DNA of 64,000 nucleotides from Acidobacteriaceae bacterium (GCA_003134655.1 PLBY01000070.1:36520-100519); one strand, 5' to 3'; positions 18,266-27,643 are shown, numbered from the stretch's first letter. The notes: generated by a model not told the origin, from the sequence alone. Translations and numbers: made by a program.

Positions 18266-18575
18266 GATGAAGACCTCAATTTTTCCGCCCAGGATGCGGG
18301 CATATTCGCAAGGGCTACGCCTGAATTCAGCCTCGCTCTGATTCTAGTCCTAAGCTATTCTAGTCTCAGTTCAGCGACTCGGCGAAACCAATCCGAAGGC
18401 GCGCCATCCGCCCCTCTTCGATGAGATCGGCTTCGGGAAGGTTTCTTTTCGGGCGAACCTGAGTGTAAAATAACGCTTTAGCCTTCTTCGCGTAGTAGGC
18501 TGGCGGCGGAACTTGGGCCTGCCCGTCTTCCGCCGGCTTCAGAACCGCAATCGTACAAGGAGAGTTTTTCAAGCG
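18266..18575. other. Upstream region of YtxH and efp
   Basis: No gene is supported here. It contains two copies of ATTCTAGTC (18341-18349 and 18357-18365) spaced 16 bp, a possible regulator site, and a TAAAAT at 18466 that could be the efp -10. The efp Shine-Dalgarno AAGGAGAG is at 18557. Confidence 0.4.
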
Positions 18576-19136
18576 ATGTCGATCCCTGCCACCCAGCTTC
18601 GTCCCGGCATGATCATTCGGCACAACAATGATCTGCATTCCGTTTTCAGCGTGGAACACCGCACCCCCGGCAACCTGCGCGCCTTTATCCAGGCCAAGTT
18701 GCGCAACCTGCGAACCGGCGCCATGTTCGAGCACCGCTTCCGTTCACCGGACCCGATCGAGAAGGTCAACGTGGACGAAGTCGAGATGCAGTTCCTGTAC
18801 GCCGACGGCGACAGCTACTACTTCATGGATACCTCCAATTACGAGCAAACCCACCTGAGCAAGGAAATCCTGGGCGACGCCGTGGATTATCTGATTGCTA
18901 ATCTCGAAATCAAAGTGGAGTTTTTCGATGGCAAGGCAGTCGGCATTGAGCTGCCGCAAACCGTGATCCTGACCGTGGTGGAGACCGAGCCCGGGCTGAA
19001 GAGCGCAACCGCTTCCAGCGTGACCAAGGCTGCCAGAACCGAGACCGGACTCGTCGTGCAGGTGCCTCCGTTCATCAACGAAGGCGAGAAGATTAAGGTC
19101 GATACTTCGGAAGGCGCGTACCTGTCAAGAGCGTAA
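18576..19136 (+). CDS. efp: Elongation factor P
   Basis: EF-P relieves ribosome stalling at polyproline stretches. The 186-residue length and three-domain layout are normal, with the C-terminal signature VQVPPFINEGEKIKVDT. The start follows AAGGAGAG by about 12 bases. The loop that in E. coli carries the modified Lys34 (PGKG) reads HRTPGNLRAF here, with Asn at the tip, so lysyl or rhamnosyl modification at that residue is not possible by the known routes. The closest Lys/Arg is Arg35. This loop type is, as I recall, shared by some other phyla. Confidence 0.94.
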   Translation: MSIPATQLRPGMIIRHNNDLHSVFSVEHRTPGNLRAFIQAKLRNLRTGAMFEHRFRSPDPIEKVNVDEVEMQFLYADGDSYYFMDTSNYEQTHLSKEILGDAVDYLIANLEIKVEFFDGKAVGIELPQTVILTVVETEPGLKSATASSVTKAARTETGLVVQVPPFINEGEKIKVDTSEGAYLSRA

Positions 19137-19216
19137 AGTTTCAAGGTTTCAAAGTTTCAGGTTTCAGGGTTGATTCTCACGTTGAAACTTTTGAAACCTT
19201 GAAACTTTGAAACGCT
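19137..19216. repeat. GTTTCAAAG-family intergenic inverted repeat
   Basis: Units GTTTCAAGGTTTCAAAG at 19138 and onward face the inverse GAAACCTTGAAACTTTG at 19193-19210. The element fills the space between efp and the acylphosphatase gene and may serve as a transcript hairpin. Confidence 0.75.
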
Positions 19217-19226
19217 GAATCGTCGC

Positions 19227-19526
19227 ATGCCCCCTACTGAAAAGCCCATTGAAGCCCGCCGGTTCTTCGTGCGCGGACGCGTGCAGGGGGTCGGCTTCCG
19301 TTGGTTCGTCGAGCGCGAGGCTCATATCCTCGGGATCGCCGGGTGGGTGCGGAATAATCACGATGGCAGTGTAGAGGTTCACGCCCAGGGCACTCGCGAC
19401 CAACTCTCTGGATTGCATGGCCGCCTGCGCGAAGGGCCACGCGCGGCCCGGGTGGATGTGGTCGACGTATCCGAAGCCAGTGCAGTCGCTGAGCTCGTTT
19501 CATTTCGCATTGAAGGAGCGTGGTAA
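19227..19526 (+). CDS. Acylphosphatase
   Basis: The 99-residue enzyme hydrolyses acyl phosphates. The signature RRFFVRGRVQGVGFRWFVER contains the phosphate-binding loop with catalytic Arg, and GWVRNNHDGSVEVHAQG contains the catalytic Asn. It ends directly before the apt start (TAA then ATG), so the two are translationally adjacent. Confidence 0.92.
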   Translation: MPPTEKPIEARRFFVRGRVQGVGFRWFVEREAHILGIAGWVRNNHDGSVEVHAQGTRDQLSGLHGRLREGPRAARVDVVDVSEASAVAELVSFRIEGAW

Positions 19527-20072
19527 ATGCAGTCTGTTGTGGGCATGAATGCCGACCAACTGAAGCACCTGATTCGCGAAATCCCCGATTTTCCCAAGAA
19601 GGGGATACTCTTCTACGACATCACTACGCTGCTGAAGGACAAGGCCGGCTTCGCCACGCTCATCGACAAGCTGGCGGAACATTACATCTCGCAGGACGTC
19701 GATCTGGTCCTCGGCATGGAAGCCCGCGGCTTCATCTTTGCTCCGGCTCTCGCCTATCGACTGAACGCCGGATTCGTCCCCGTGCGCAAGCCCGGCAAGC
19801 TTCCGGCGGAAACCGTGAAGTACGATTACGCGCTCGAGTACGGGACGAACTCGCTGGAGATCCACAAGGACGCCATCCAGAAAGGCCAGCGCGTCCTGAT
19901 TGTCGACGACCTGCTCGCCACCGGTGGCACTGCCGAGGCCACAGCCAAACTCGCCACTTCGCTGGGCGCCAAGATCGCCGGCCTGGGATTTGTGGTGGAA
20001 CTGGAATTCCTGAAGGGCCGCGACAAGCTCAAAGAGTATGAGGTCATGTCGCTGCTGCAGTACGACAAGTAA
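19527..20072 (+). CDS. apt: Adenine phosphoribosyltransferase
   Basis: Apt salvages adenine to AMP using PRPP. The 181-residue protein shows [31 protein letters not shown] and the PRPP loop [22 protein letters not shown] at 19513-19518 supports ATG 19527 rather than the internal ATG at 19545. It forms a two-gene unit with the acylphosphatase, ended by the hairpin at 20093. Confidence 0.94.
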   Translation: MQSVVGMNADQLKHLIREIPDFPKKGILFYDITTLLKDKAGFATLIDKLAEHYISQDVDLVLGMEARGFIFAPALAYRLNAGFVPVRKPGKLPAETVKYDYALEYGTNSLEIHKDAIQKGQRVLIVDDLLATGGTAEATAKLATSLGAKIAGLGFVVELEFLKGRDKLKEYEVMSLLQYDK

Positions 20073-20092
20073 AGGGGCCTCAGGGCAACAGA

Positions 20093-20128
20093 AAACGGGC
20101 CGACGCTGGTTGGCGCGGCCCCGTTTTA
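20093..20128 (+). terminator. Rho-independent terminator after apt
   Basis: A bulged GC stem (AACGGGCCG ... CGGCCCCGTT) is followed by TTTTAATT. It begins about 20 bp after the apt stop. Confidence 0.7.
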
Positions 20129-20154
20129 ATTCTGTGCCAGATGCAAGATCCGGT

Positions 20155-20427
20155 CTACTTCCAGACTCGCCCTACGACCCACGCCACTCCTACCCAGAAG
20201 GTCGCGCTGAACGCAATCGAAAGGGCCAAACCTGAGATCGCACCCCAGTTGGTGCGGGCGTCAGCGCTGCCCTCGTCGAGCTCCGGATCATACTCAAACC
20301 ACGACGTCAGAAAACCCATGTCGAGCGCGTTGGCTGAGGGGGCTCTCAAGGGATCCTGAACTACATTTCTCCTGCGACTGGTACGGGTGCTTGATTGGGG
20401 GGACAGCTGCAATACTCTGTAGCTCAT
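20155..20427 (-). CDS. Small single-pass membrane protein, unknown
   Basis: The 90-residue frame has an excellent AAGGAGG site five to six bases before the ATG at 20427, which is the main reason to accept it. The N-terminal half is polar, and one membrane segment lies near the C terminus (ISGLALSIAFSATFWVGVAW). I do not recognise a family. The 256 bp upstream of it, to 20683, hold no gene I can support. Confidence 0.6.
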   Translation of the reverse strand: MSYRVLQLSPQSSTRTSRRRNVVQDPLRAPSANALDMGFLTSWFEYDPELDEGSADARTNWGAISGLALSIAFSATFWVGVAWVVGRVWK

Positions 20428-20683
20428 GAAGCACCTCCTTGTCTTGGGTCTGCAACTCGGTTGCCATCGTGAAGCCTGGCCAAGCCACTGAAAACAGGAA
20501 GCTCATTCTGCCCGTTCCGCTGGTGTGTTTCTCCGACCTGTCAAAAATCCCCACCGGATCTACCTTCTGCTGCGAGATTTGCCGCTTCCTTGCCAATCTG
20601 GTATCTGGCCCAAGCACTTTCTCATGTCCAGGGGTTTGATTCAATACTGGAAAGTCCCGACTGCGGCTAGTGTGATCCGGTCT

Positions 20684-20941
20684 TTAATTCTCCGCCAGTG
20701 ACAAATGCGAGTCCTTGGGTAGGTAGCCCTTCCGACGGAACCAGTCCTCCATCGCTTCCTTGAGTTGATCGAGTGGCACCGCGGACCCGATCTCCATCTG
20801 GCCGTCCGCAACGGGAAGAGTATCGTCGAAAACGGTGGCATTGGTGAAGTTGCGCATGGAGAAACTGTCGAGCCACTTCAGCGGGCAGGGAAGTTGGTGG
20901 CCGTCTGCCTCATATTCCACCCGAATCTTGCGAGCGAACAT
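20684..20941 (-). CDS. Small hypothetical protein
   Basis: The frame from ATG 20941 has 85 residues (MFARKIRVEYEADG...), mixed polar, without signal or membrane segment. A TTG at 20962 is the alternative start. No clear ribosome binding site is visible. The even, protein-like composition (LPCPLKWLDSFSMRNFTN; LKEAMEDWFRRKGYLP) makes it plausible, but no family is recognised. Confidence 0.5.
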   Translation of the reverse strand: MFARKIRVEYEADGHQLPCPLKWLDSFSMRNFTNATVFDDTLPVADGQMEIGSAVPLDQLKEAMEDWFRRKGYLPKDSHLSLAEN

Positions 20942-21040
20942 AGCTTGATTTAAACACAGCAACGCGGCCCGCGAGGGGGGCCCGCTTGACAGACTGTCGC
21001 CCCCACCATACGCTCCTTCCGTCCGCAGAGGAGGTCCCAG

Positions 21041-21289
21041 ATGATTTCAAACTTGATTTGGTGGGTATTGGTCGGACTGATCGCCGGTTGGGCCGCTGGC
21101 AAGATCATGAAAGGCGGCGGCTACGGGGTCGCTATGGATATCGTCCTCGGCGTCATCGGTGCCGTAGTGGGCGGCTGGCTGGTGGGCATCCTGGGCTTCC
21201 AGGCCGGAGGCTTCATCAGCACGATCATCGTGGCCATCATCGGAGCGGTGTTCCTGATCTGGATCAGCCGCATGATCAAGAAGGCCTAG
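21041..21289 (+). CDS. GlsB/YeaQ/YmgE family membrane protein
   Basis: The 82-residue protein is built of three glycine-rich membrane helices: WWVLVGLIAGWAAGKIMKGGGYG, VLGVIGAVVGGWLVGILGF and ISTIIVAIIGAVFLIWI. This is the transglycosylase-associated/GlsB stress family. GAGGAGGT precedes the ATG. Confidence 0.9.
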   Translation: MISNLIWWVLVGLIAGWAAGKIMKGGGYGVAMDIVLGVIGAVVGGWLVGILGFQAGGFISTIIVAIIGAVFLIWISRMIKKA

Positions 21290-21471
21290 TCTCCGTTCCG
21301 TTGGGAATTCTGCTCCTCGACTCCGCTTAGGGCGATGCCCGGCGGTGTCCCGGTACCTCTTCGCCCTGCGTCAGCCATCTCATAACACAGATGCAGCACA
21401 AACCTGACGCCGCCCAGTGCGCGCTAAACGGAATGATCGAAGCGCTGCAGATGGAGGTGACGCTGTAAGCG

Positions 21472-22368
21472 TTAGGGACTCGCCGCTGTTGGAGGGTGGG
21501 ACTCGAACCATCCGAGGACTCTGCGTTCGAACTCTTCGGGCGCGACTCTATGTGCTCCAGTGTGAATGGCGCCCGGTACTTTCCAGATGCCCACGCCAGT
21601 TGGATTACGTGCCTGGATTTCATCCGAGTGAAATGGGGGAATATTTCGATCGCGCAGGCCGTGGATGAGTAGGATAGGAGTCCTAGTTTCTGAGACCGCC
21701 TGCTTCGGAGATGCATCTTCCATGTTCAATCCGTACATGAGGCGCACATAGAGAAATCCCATGTCGACGGTAGGACGAAAAAATGTGCTGCCTATCCATG
21801 GCCCGGTATGGAATTCACGCCCAAACCGAGCGTAAGCGACTTCCCGGAACGTTGCGAATGGGGATTCGGCAACGATCGCGCAGAAGCGCGACTCCTTTGC
21901 GAGCGACTGCAACAGTTGTGCTGCCCCCATAGGCTCTCCCAGGCCGTATATGCAGCGTGGATGATAGGTGCCCTCGAGCCAGTCGGTCCACCGGTGAATG
22001 TCGTCAGACTCCTTTAAGCCGTAAGTCGCTAATCCCCCGCTGAGTCCATGGGCGCGCGCATCGGGAAGCAGGACTGCGTAGTTATGTTCGAGCAACCACT
22101 TTCCGTAGCCGTACATGCCAAGGCGGTTATCGGAGACCCCGTGCAAGAGGATCACGGCGTTGCCATTCGACGAGCGGGGAGTCAAGAACCAGCCCTTCAA
22201 TGTCACTCCGTCTGGTGTCGCAAGGGAAACACTGGCAAATCCCTCAGACGCAGTGTCCGCTGATGCTTGCACAGTCTCTTCCTCGTGGGGAGTTACCGGG
22301 TGGCTGGGCGGATGAACGGCAATCCAACCGAGTCCCATCCCGCCCAAAACAGTCCCGACGAAATACAA
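21472..22368 (-). CDS. Alpha/beta hydrolase with altered nucleophile elbow
   Basis: The 298-residue protein has a membrane-anchor-like N terminus and an alpha/beta hydrolase core: VILLHGVSDNRLGMYGYGKWL (oxyanion HG), YAVLLPDARAHGLSGG, and C-terminal LIHGLRDRNIPP (Asp) and GAIHTGAHR (His). The expected GESMGAA elbow instead reads GLGEPMGAAQLL: the Ser codon TCT has become CCT (Pro). The protein is therefore either inactive, a binding protein, or affected by a base error. The start is uncertain; TTG at 22368 is the first in the frame. Confidence 0.72.
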   Translation of the reverse strand: MYFVGTVLGGMGLGWIAVHPPSHPVTPHEEETVQASADTASEGFASVSLATPDGVTLKGWFLTPRSSNGNAVILLHGVSDNRLGMYGYGKWLLEHNYAVLLPDARAHGLSGGLATYGLKESDDIHRWTDWLEGTYHPRCIYGLGEPMGAAQLLQSLAKESRFCAIVAESPFATFREVAYARFGREFHTGPWIGSTFFRPTVDMGFLYVRLMYGLNMEDASPKQAVSETRTPILLIHGLRDRNIPPFHSDEIQARNPTGVGIWKVPGAIHTGAHRVAPEEFERRVLGWFESHPPTAASP

Positions 22369-22491
22369 AATCGCAGCAACAGAAAAAAGGCGCCGGAGGA
22401 TGCGGCGTCTTCCGAGCTTTCCATCGGAGGGTATCGGTAGTGTGAATGATTTAATGGAAGGGGTTCCCGAGCCCGTGACAAAGAAAGCTAG

Positions 22492-24072
22492 CTAGCGTTG
22501 CGCCTTCGGTCCGGCCGCTTTCACTTCCGTCGGCGCGTCGAAGTTCTCGAAGTTCTTGGCGAAGCGGTTGCGCAGGTCCTCCGCTGCCTTGTCGTACGCG
22601 GCTTTATCCGGCCACGCATTCCGGGGATTGAGCACCTGCGGCGGCACTCCGTGGCAGCGTTTCGGAATGCTGAAGCCAAACGTCGGCTCGATCTCGAATT
22701 CTTCCTTGATCAGTTCGCCTTCGACCGCCGCGTCGACCATGGCGCGTGTGTGAGGAATATCCATACGCTTGCCCACGCCGTATGGCCCACCCTGCCAGCC
22801 GGTGTTCACCAGCCAGCACTGTGCGCTGTGTTCGCGCAAGCGGAGGCCCAGCATTTCGGCATAGGTTTTTGGAGGCAGCGGAAGGAACGGCGAACCAAAG
22901 CACGTCGAGAACGTCGCCGAAGGTTCTTTCACGCCCGCTTCGGTGCCTGCAACCTTCGCCGTGTAACCCGACAGGAAGTGATACATGGCCTGCTCCGGTG
23001 TCAGCTTCGAAATCGGAGGCAGAACGCCGAAGGCATCCGCTGTGAGAAACACCACGTTCTTCGGATGCCCGCCAATACCCGGGATCAAAGCATTGTCGAT
23101 GAAATCCACCGGATACGCGGCCCGAGTATTCTCGGTCTTGCTGTCGTCGTTGTAGTCGGGGATGTGCGTGTGCGGATCGAGAGTCACATTCTCGAGCACG
23201 CAGCCGAAGCGCAATGCGTTCCAGATTTGCGGCTCATTCTTCTTTGAGAGCTTGATGCACTTGGCATAGCATCCGCCCTCGAAGTTGAAGACACCGTCTG
23301 CGCTCCATCCGTGCTCGTCGTCGCCGATCAGATCGCGCGACGGATCGGCCGACAGCGTGGTCTTGCCCGTCCCCGAAAGGCCGAAAAAGAGCGCGCTCAC
23401 ACCATCGTGCCCCACATTGGCCGAACAGTGCATGGGGAACACGTTCCGCGGCGGCAGCAAAAAATTCATCACGCTGAAAATCGACTTCTTCATTTCGCCC
23501 GCGTACGAAGTTCCGCCGATCAGCACGGTGCGGCGCGTGAAGTTCAACAGGATGAAAACGTCGGACGCCACGCCGTCGCGCTGGGGATCAACTTTGAACT
23601 CGGGGGCCGAGATGACGGTGAACTCGGGATGATGATTCTTAAGTTCCTCCGCGGTCGGGCGCAGAAACAGCTGCCGCACAAACAGGTTGTGCCAGGCATA
23701 TTCGTTGACGAGGCGAACCGGCAAACGGTAAGCGGGATCGGCGCCGCAGAACAGATCCTGCACAAAGAGTTCCCGGCCGCGCAGATGTTCCATCACGCGC
23801 GCGTAAAGGGCGTCAAACTTTTCCGGCTCAAACGGCGCGTTGACCGCGCCCCAGGCGACCGTATTGGCTGTCGTCTCATCCTTGACGATGAACTTGTCCT
23901 TGGGAGACCGGCCTGTGCGATTCGTGTATCCGACGATAGCCCCGTTGGCTGCCAGTTTCGCCTCGTTGCGCCGGATAGAGTGCTCCACCAGCACCGCCGG
24001 AGAAAGATTAAAGTGCGTCCGGCCTTCGCTCAGCAACTCGGCGACGTCGCTGACGTGCATCGTGGTAGCCAT
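22492..24072 (-). CDS. pckA: Phosphoenolpyruvate carboxykinase (ATP)
   Basis: PckA converts oxaloacetate and ATP to phosphoenolpyruvate, CO2 and ADP in gluconeogenesis. The 526-residue protein starts at ATG 24072 ([14 protein letters not shown]), with GAGGAG upstream; the frame extends to 24102 without support. Motifs include [10 protein letters not shown], the PEPCK loop [41 protein letters not shown], and [15 protein letters not shown]. It is divergent from the Cys-rich gene and murE. Confidence 0.95.
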   Translation of the reverse strand: MATTMHVSDVAELLSEGRTHFNLSPAVLVEHSIRRNEAKLAANGAIVGYTNRTGRSPKDKFIVKDETTANTVAWGAVNAPFEPEKFDALYARVMEHLRGRELFVQDLFCGADPAYRLPVRLVNEYAWHNLFVRQLFLRPTAEELKNHHPEFTVISAPEFKVDPQRDGVASDVFILLNFTRRTVLIGGTSYAGEMKKSIFSVMNFLLPPRNVFPMHCSANVGHDGVSALFFGLSGTGKTTLSADPSRDLIGDDEHGWSADGVFNFEGGCYAKCIKLSKKNEPQIWNALRFGCVLENVTLDPHTHIPDYNDDSKTENTRAAYPVDFIDNALIPGIGGHPKNVVFLTADAFGVLPPISKLTPEQAMYHFLSGYTAKVAGTEAGVKEPSATFSTCFGSPFLPLPPKTYAEMLGLRLREHSAQCWLVNTGWQGGPYGVGKRMDIPHTRAMVDAAVEGELIKEEFEIEPTFGFSIPKRCHGVPPQVLNPRNAWPDKAAYDKAAEDLRNRFAKNFENFDAPTEVKAAGPKAQR

Positions 24073-24274
24073 GAGGTCTCCTCTAATAAAGGCAGACAAC
24101 AATTACAAAGGGCAAACAAACTATTGTCCCTCAAATGGTCGCGGCCTGCCAAATTATTGTGAGGATCGTTTTGCGTTGAGGCCAGACACCGCGGCCTTTC
24201 TTCACTGCAGAAACGTTATGGCAGGTCAGACGACAACCACGATTGGAATTGGCCGATCAGCATGCGAATCGCAG

Positions 24275-24457
24275 CTAGTCGGAGGTCTTGTATTCGCAGG
24301 CCGTGCGGCAGGGTTCGCAGTACATGAGGCCATCGGCGCAGATGCGAACGTCGATCACCGTCTGGCAAAGGCAGCAGAATTTATCACACTCGCACGAGGC
24401 TTCGGGCTGTTCGCACTGCGCGCATTTATATCTGGCGGGACCGGTTCCGGTGCTCAT
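24275..24457 (-). CDS. Small cysteine-rich zinc-ribbon-like protein
   Basis: The frame from ATG 24457 encodes 60 residues with 12 cysteines in pairs: CAQCEQPEASCECDKFCCLC, then CADG...CEPCRTAC. This spacing suggests two metal-binding knuckles. The longer frame to 24532 adds an unrelated basic leader. The gene sits between pckA and murE. Function unknown. Confidence 0.65.
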   Translation of the reverse strand: MSTGTGPARYKCAQCEQPEASCECDKFCCLCQTVIDVRICADGLMYCEPCRTACEYKTSD

Positions 24458-24571
24458 GAAAGCAATGTTAGCGTGCCGTGCGCGCCCCGAAAAATGACCT
24501 TGGTAATCGTCGTTGCGGAGGAAAACGCGCATCCAGCACGTCTCTCACAACGCAACAATTTCTCGGTGGCC

Positions 24572-24577
24572 TATAAT
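24572..24577 (+). promoter_or_regulatory. -10 box of the murE transcript
   Basis: A consensus TATAAT ends only 8 bp before the murE ATG, so a transcript from it would be nearly leaderless. The -35 region is not recognisable, and there is no Shine-Dalgarno site between box and start, which fits a leaderless start. Confidence 0.5.
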
Positions 24578-24585
24578 TCCCAGCA

Positions 24586-26097
24586 ATGACCTTCCAACAT
24601 CTGCTGGATGGCGCCGAGGTTCTCGCCCAGAGCGGCGACCCCAGCGTCAGTGGTGTGGAATACGACTCGCGCCGCGTCAAGCCCGGGTGCGTGTTCGTGG
24701 CCATGCACGGGGAGGCGTCCGACGGAAATCGTTTCATCGACCAGGCGATTCAGGCCGGGGCGGTCGCGATCGTCACGGACTCGCCAGACGAAAAGCCCCG
24801 CGAAGGCGTGGCCTGGGCCGTCGTTCCTCACGGGCGAAGAGCTTTGGCGCGCTTGAGCGCGAATTTCTACAAACGTCCGGCGGAACGCATTGCCGTTACT
24901 GGAATCACCGGGACAAACGGGAAGAGCACAACTGCATTTTTGATCGAGTCGATCCTCACAGCCGCTGGTCGCAAGAGTGCTCTGATCGGGACGATTGAAT
25001 ATCACGTGGCGGGCAAAATTTATCCGGCGCCGCACACGACCCCAGAGGCGCTCGAATTGGCTCGCCTGTTCAACGAGGCACTTGGACTGGGCGCGACCGA
25101 CGCGGTCATGGAAGTTTCTTCGCACGCGCTGGCGCAGGAACGCGTGTTCGGCGTTCCCTTTGATGTCGCCGTGTTCACCAACCTGACCCGCGACCACCTC
25201 GACTATCACAAGACCATGGACGAATACTTCGCGGCCAAGCGAGCGCTGTTCGAAGGCTGCGGCACCGACGCTCCCCGCGCCGTAGTGACCAATCTCGATG
25301 ACGAATATGGCGCGAAACTGGTCGGATTCAGCCGCAAGCGCAGTCCTGTCGTGCTGTCCTACGGCTGGGAGCGTGGTGATTTCCACGCCCAGAACGTAGA
25401 GGTCAACCCGCGCGGCACCCGCTTCGACATGGCCGCGCTGCAGGATACGATCCCCATTTTCTCTCCGCTCATCGGGCGCGTGAATGTCTACAACATTCTG
25501 GCCGCGGCGGCCGCATGCTATGCGCGCGGCTGCGAGCCCAAAGCGATTGCCCGTGGAGTCGAGTCACTCACGCATGTGCCGGGACGGTTTGAGCGCGTTG
25601 ACTGCGGCCAGCCGTTCACCGTAGTCGTCGACTACGCACACACCGACGACGCCTTGCGCAATCTCACGGCGCTGGCTCGCGAGTTCGTCTCGCGCGGCGG
25701 AGGAACCGCTAGAGTCCTGACGGTGTTCGGCTGCGGAGGCGATCGCGATCGCGCCAAGCGTCCGCTGATGGGCGAGGCCGCCGGGCGGGGCAGCGATTTT
25801 GTGGTGCTCACTTCGGACAACCCGCGCAGTGAAGACCCGCGGGCAATCATTAATGACGCGCTCGTGGGGCTGCAGAAGACCGGCGTGAAGTACACCGTCG
25901 AAGTCGACCGCCGTAAGGCGATTGCTCTGGCGATCGGAGAGGCGCATCCCGGAGATATTGTTCTGTTGGCCGGTAAAGGACACGAGAAGGTGCAGGTCAC
26001 GCGTGAAGGCTCGCATCCCTTTGACGATGTCGAAGTCGCTCGCGAGGCCTTGCGGGCCGCAGGCTTCGAATGCGAACAGGTTGCGGGTAAGAACTGA
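24586..26097 (+). CDS. murE: UDP-MurNAc-L-Ala-D-Glu:meso-diaminopimelate ligase
   Basis: MurE adds the third stem residue of the peptidoglycan precursor in the cytoplasm. The 503-residue Mur ligase has the ATP loop GITGTNGKSTTAF, MEVSSHAL and HLDYHKTMDEYFAAKR. The specificity motif is SDNPRSEDP: DNPR selects meso-diaminopimelate rather than lysine. It is the first gene of the dcw cluster here; no ftsI, ftsL, rsmH or mraZ precedes it. murF follows after 1 bp. Confidence 0.95.
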   Translation: MTFQHLLDGAEVLAQSGDPSVSGVEYDSRRVKPGCVFVAMHGEASDGNRFIDQAIQAGAVAIVTDSPDEKPREGVAWAVVPHGRRALARLSANFYKRPAERIAVTGITGTNGKSTTAFLIESILTAAGRKSALIGTIEYHVAGKIYPAPHTTPEALELARLFNEALGLGATDAVMEVSSHALAQERVFGVPFDVAVFTNLTRDHLDYHKTMDEYFAAKRALFEGCGTDAPRAVVTNLDDEYGAKLVGFSRKRSPVVLSYGWERGDFHAQNVEVNPRGTRFDMAALQDTIPIFSPLIGRVNVYNILAAAAACYARGCEPKAIARGVESLTHVPGRFERVDCGQPFTVVVDYAHTDDALRNLTALAREFVSRGGGTARVLTVFGCGGDRDRAKRPLMGEAAGRGSDFVVLTSDNPRSEDPRAIINDALVGLQKTGVKYTVEVDRRKAIALAIGEAHPGDIVLLAGKGHEKVQVTREGSHPFDDVEVAREALRAAGFECEQVAGKN

Positions 26098-26098
26098 C

Positions 26099-27511
26099 AT
26101 GAAGCTGCCGCTCTCGAAGATCGCGGAGTTTATTTCTGCCACGACTCATGTGGGGACAGCCGCTTCGGCTGTCCAGCCGAGCGATGGTCCGCTGGCGGTA
26201 CTCGCACAGGGCTACTCGATCGACACTCGTACGATTCGCAGCGGTGAACTCTTCTTTGCGGTGAAGGGAGAACGCCTCGACGGCCACGACTTTGTGGGCG
26301 CGGCTCTGGAAAAAGGCGTGGCCGCGGCGGTTGTCGAGAGGAACGAACTACACCGTTATCCGGATAAGACCCGGTTGCTGGCCGTCGACGACACGCTCGC
26401 GGCGCTGCAAACCCTGGCGACCGCAGTGCGCAAGCTGTGGGGCAAGCCGCTGGTGGGCGTCACCGGTTCGGCGGGCAAGACGACGACCAAAGAAGCCATT
26501 GCCCACGTTCTCAGCGCGCACTTTCGCGTGCTCAAGTCCGAAGGCAATTTCAATAATCATTTCGGCCTGCCGCTCATGCTCCTGAAGTTGGAACCGGAGC
26601 ACGATGTCGCAGTCATCGAAATGGGCATGTCGCACGCCGGAGAGATTCGCGCGCTGGCCAAAATCGCGCAGCCTGAGATCGGCGTGGTAACCAACGTCGC
26701 CCCGGTGCATCTGGAGTTTTTCGATTCGCTAGCCGGGATTGCTCGGGCGAAATACGAACTGATCGAGTCACTTCCCGCCAGCGGCACCGCCGTGCTCAAT
26801 GCCGACGACGAATACGTCTCGCAATTCGGTCGCGACTTCAAGGGCAGGGTGATCAGCTACGGAACGCGAGCCACGGCTGACGTGCGGTCTGAGAACGTGC
26901 ATACCCGCGGTGCGGAAGGCTCAGAATTCGATGTGGTGATCGGCAGCGCGCGCGTGCACGCGCGCTTGCCGCTGGTCGGCGAGCACAATATTCTGAACGC
27001 CCTGGCCGCGGTGGCCGTGGGCCTGGCTCGCGGACTGAAGCCTGCGGAAGCGGTCGCAGCGCTGGCCACTCTCGCGCCGCCCGACAAACGCGGGCAGGTT
27101 CTCCAACTGGGTAACATCACCGTCATCAACGATTGCTACAATTCCAATCCGAAGGCGTTGCGCGCCATGGTCGACGCTCTTGCGGCGATAAAGGCCGGGC
27201 GCCGAATTGTGGTCGCCGGAGAAATGCTGGAACTCGGGCCGGCCGGTGAAGAGATGCACCGCGCCGCGGGTCAACACGTCGCGGAAATGAAGATCGATGT
27301 TCTGGTTGGCGTACGCGGCTTGGCGCAGGCGATGGTCAACGGCGCGCAACACGCTGGGGCGCAAGCCGAGTTCGTCGCGACACCCGAGGAAGCCGGCGAA
27401 TGGCTCGCCCGCGAGGCACGCGACGGAGACGTGGTGCTGTTGAAGGCTTCGCGCGGTGTGAAGCTCGAGAAGGCGCTGGAGACGTGGAAATCGCGCCGCG
27501 ACGATCGCTGA
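26099..27511 (+). CDS. murF: UDP-MurNAc-tripeptide:D-Ala-D-Ala ligase
   Basis: MurF completes the UDP-MurNAc-pentapeptide. The 470-residue ligase has GYSIDTRTIRSGELFFAVKG, the ATP loop GVTGSAGKTTTKEAI, NFNNHFGLPL, EMGMSHAGEI and NDCYNSNPKA. ATG 26099 lies one base after the murE stop. Residues ~17-26 (HVGTAASAVQP) are encoded by a REP-type palindrome and look like an insertion relative to the normal beginning of the family, tolerated in frame. Confidence 0.95.
   Translation: MKLPLSKIAEFISATTHVGTAASAVQPSDGPLAVLAQGYSIDTRTIRSGELFFAVKGERLDGHDFVGAALEKGVAAAVVERNELHRYPDKTRLLAVDDTLAALQTLATAVRKLWGKPLVGVTGSAGKTTTKEAIAHVLSAHFRVLKSEGNFNNHFGLPLMLLKLEPEHDVAVIEMGMSHAGEIRALAKIAQPEIGVVTNVAPVHLEFFDSLAGIARAKYELIESLPASGTAVLNADDEYVSQFGRDFKGRVISYGTRATADVRSENVHTRGAEGSEFDVVIGSARVHARLPLVGEHNILNALAAVAVGLARGLKPAEAVAALATLAPPDKRGQVLQLGNITVINDCYNSNPKALRAMVDALAAIKAGRRIVVAGEMLELGPAGEEMHRAAGQHVAEMKIDVLVGVRGLAQAMVNGAQHAGAQAEFVATPEEAGEWLAREARDGDVVLLKASRGVKLEKALETWKSRRDDR
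26148..26174. repeat. REP-type palindrome inside the murF coding sequence
   Basis: ATGTGGG precedes a perfect stem GGACAGCCG-CTT-CGGCTGTCC. A sister copy with compensating stem changes (GACGGCCG-CCT-CGGCCGTC, also preceded by ATGTGG) lies between genes at 37374-37399. The murF copy keeps the frame open. Confidence 0.65.
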
Positions 27512-27531
27512 GGATCATCGGGAAAGTTCTC

Positions 27532-27643
27532 TACCACGGAGGCACGGAGACACGGAGGAGACAGGCAAAAATGCCTTTCAGCTTTTTACCTAGCTCCTGA
27601 ATGAAGAATTTGGTTTTCTCCGTGACTCCGTGACTCCGTGGTG
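27532..27643. repeat. ACGGAGG-family intergenic inverted repeat
   Basis: Tandem units around CACGGAG (ACCACGGAGGCACGGAGACA, 27532 onward) face inverse units (CTCCGTGACTCCGTGACTCC, to 27643) across about 70 bp. The element lies between murF and mraY, and a read-through transcript would fold into a long hairpin. Confidence 0.75.

Noticed and set aside
20439..20639. 66-codon frame after the small membrane protein gene
   Set aside because: No ribosome binding site, and the composition is not protein-like; it is opposite to the start region of a better supported gene.
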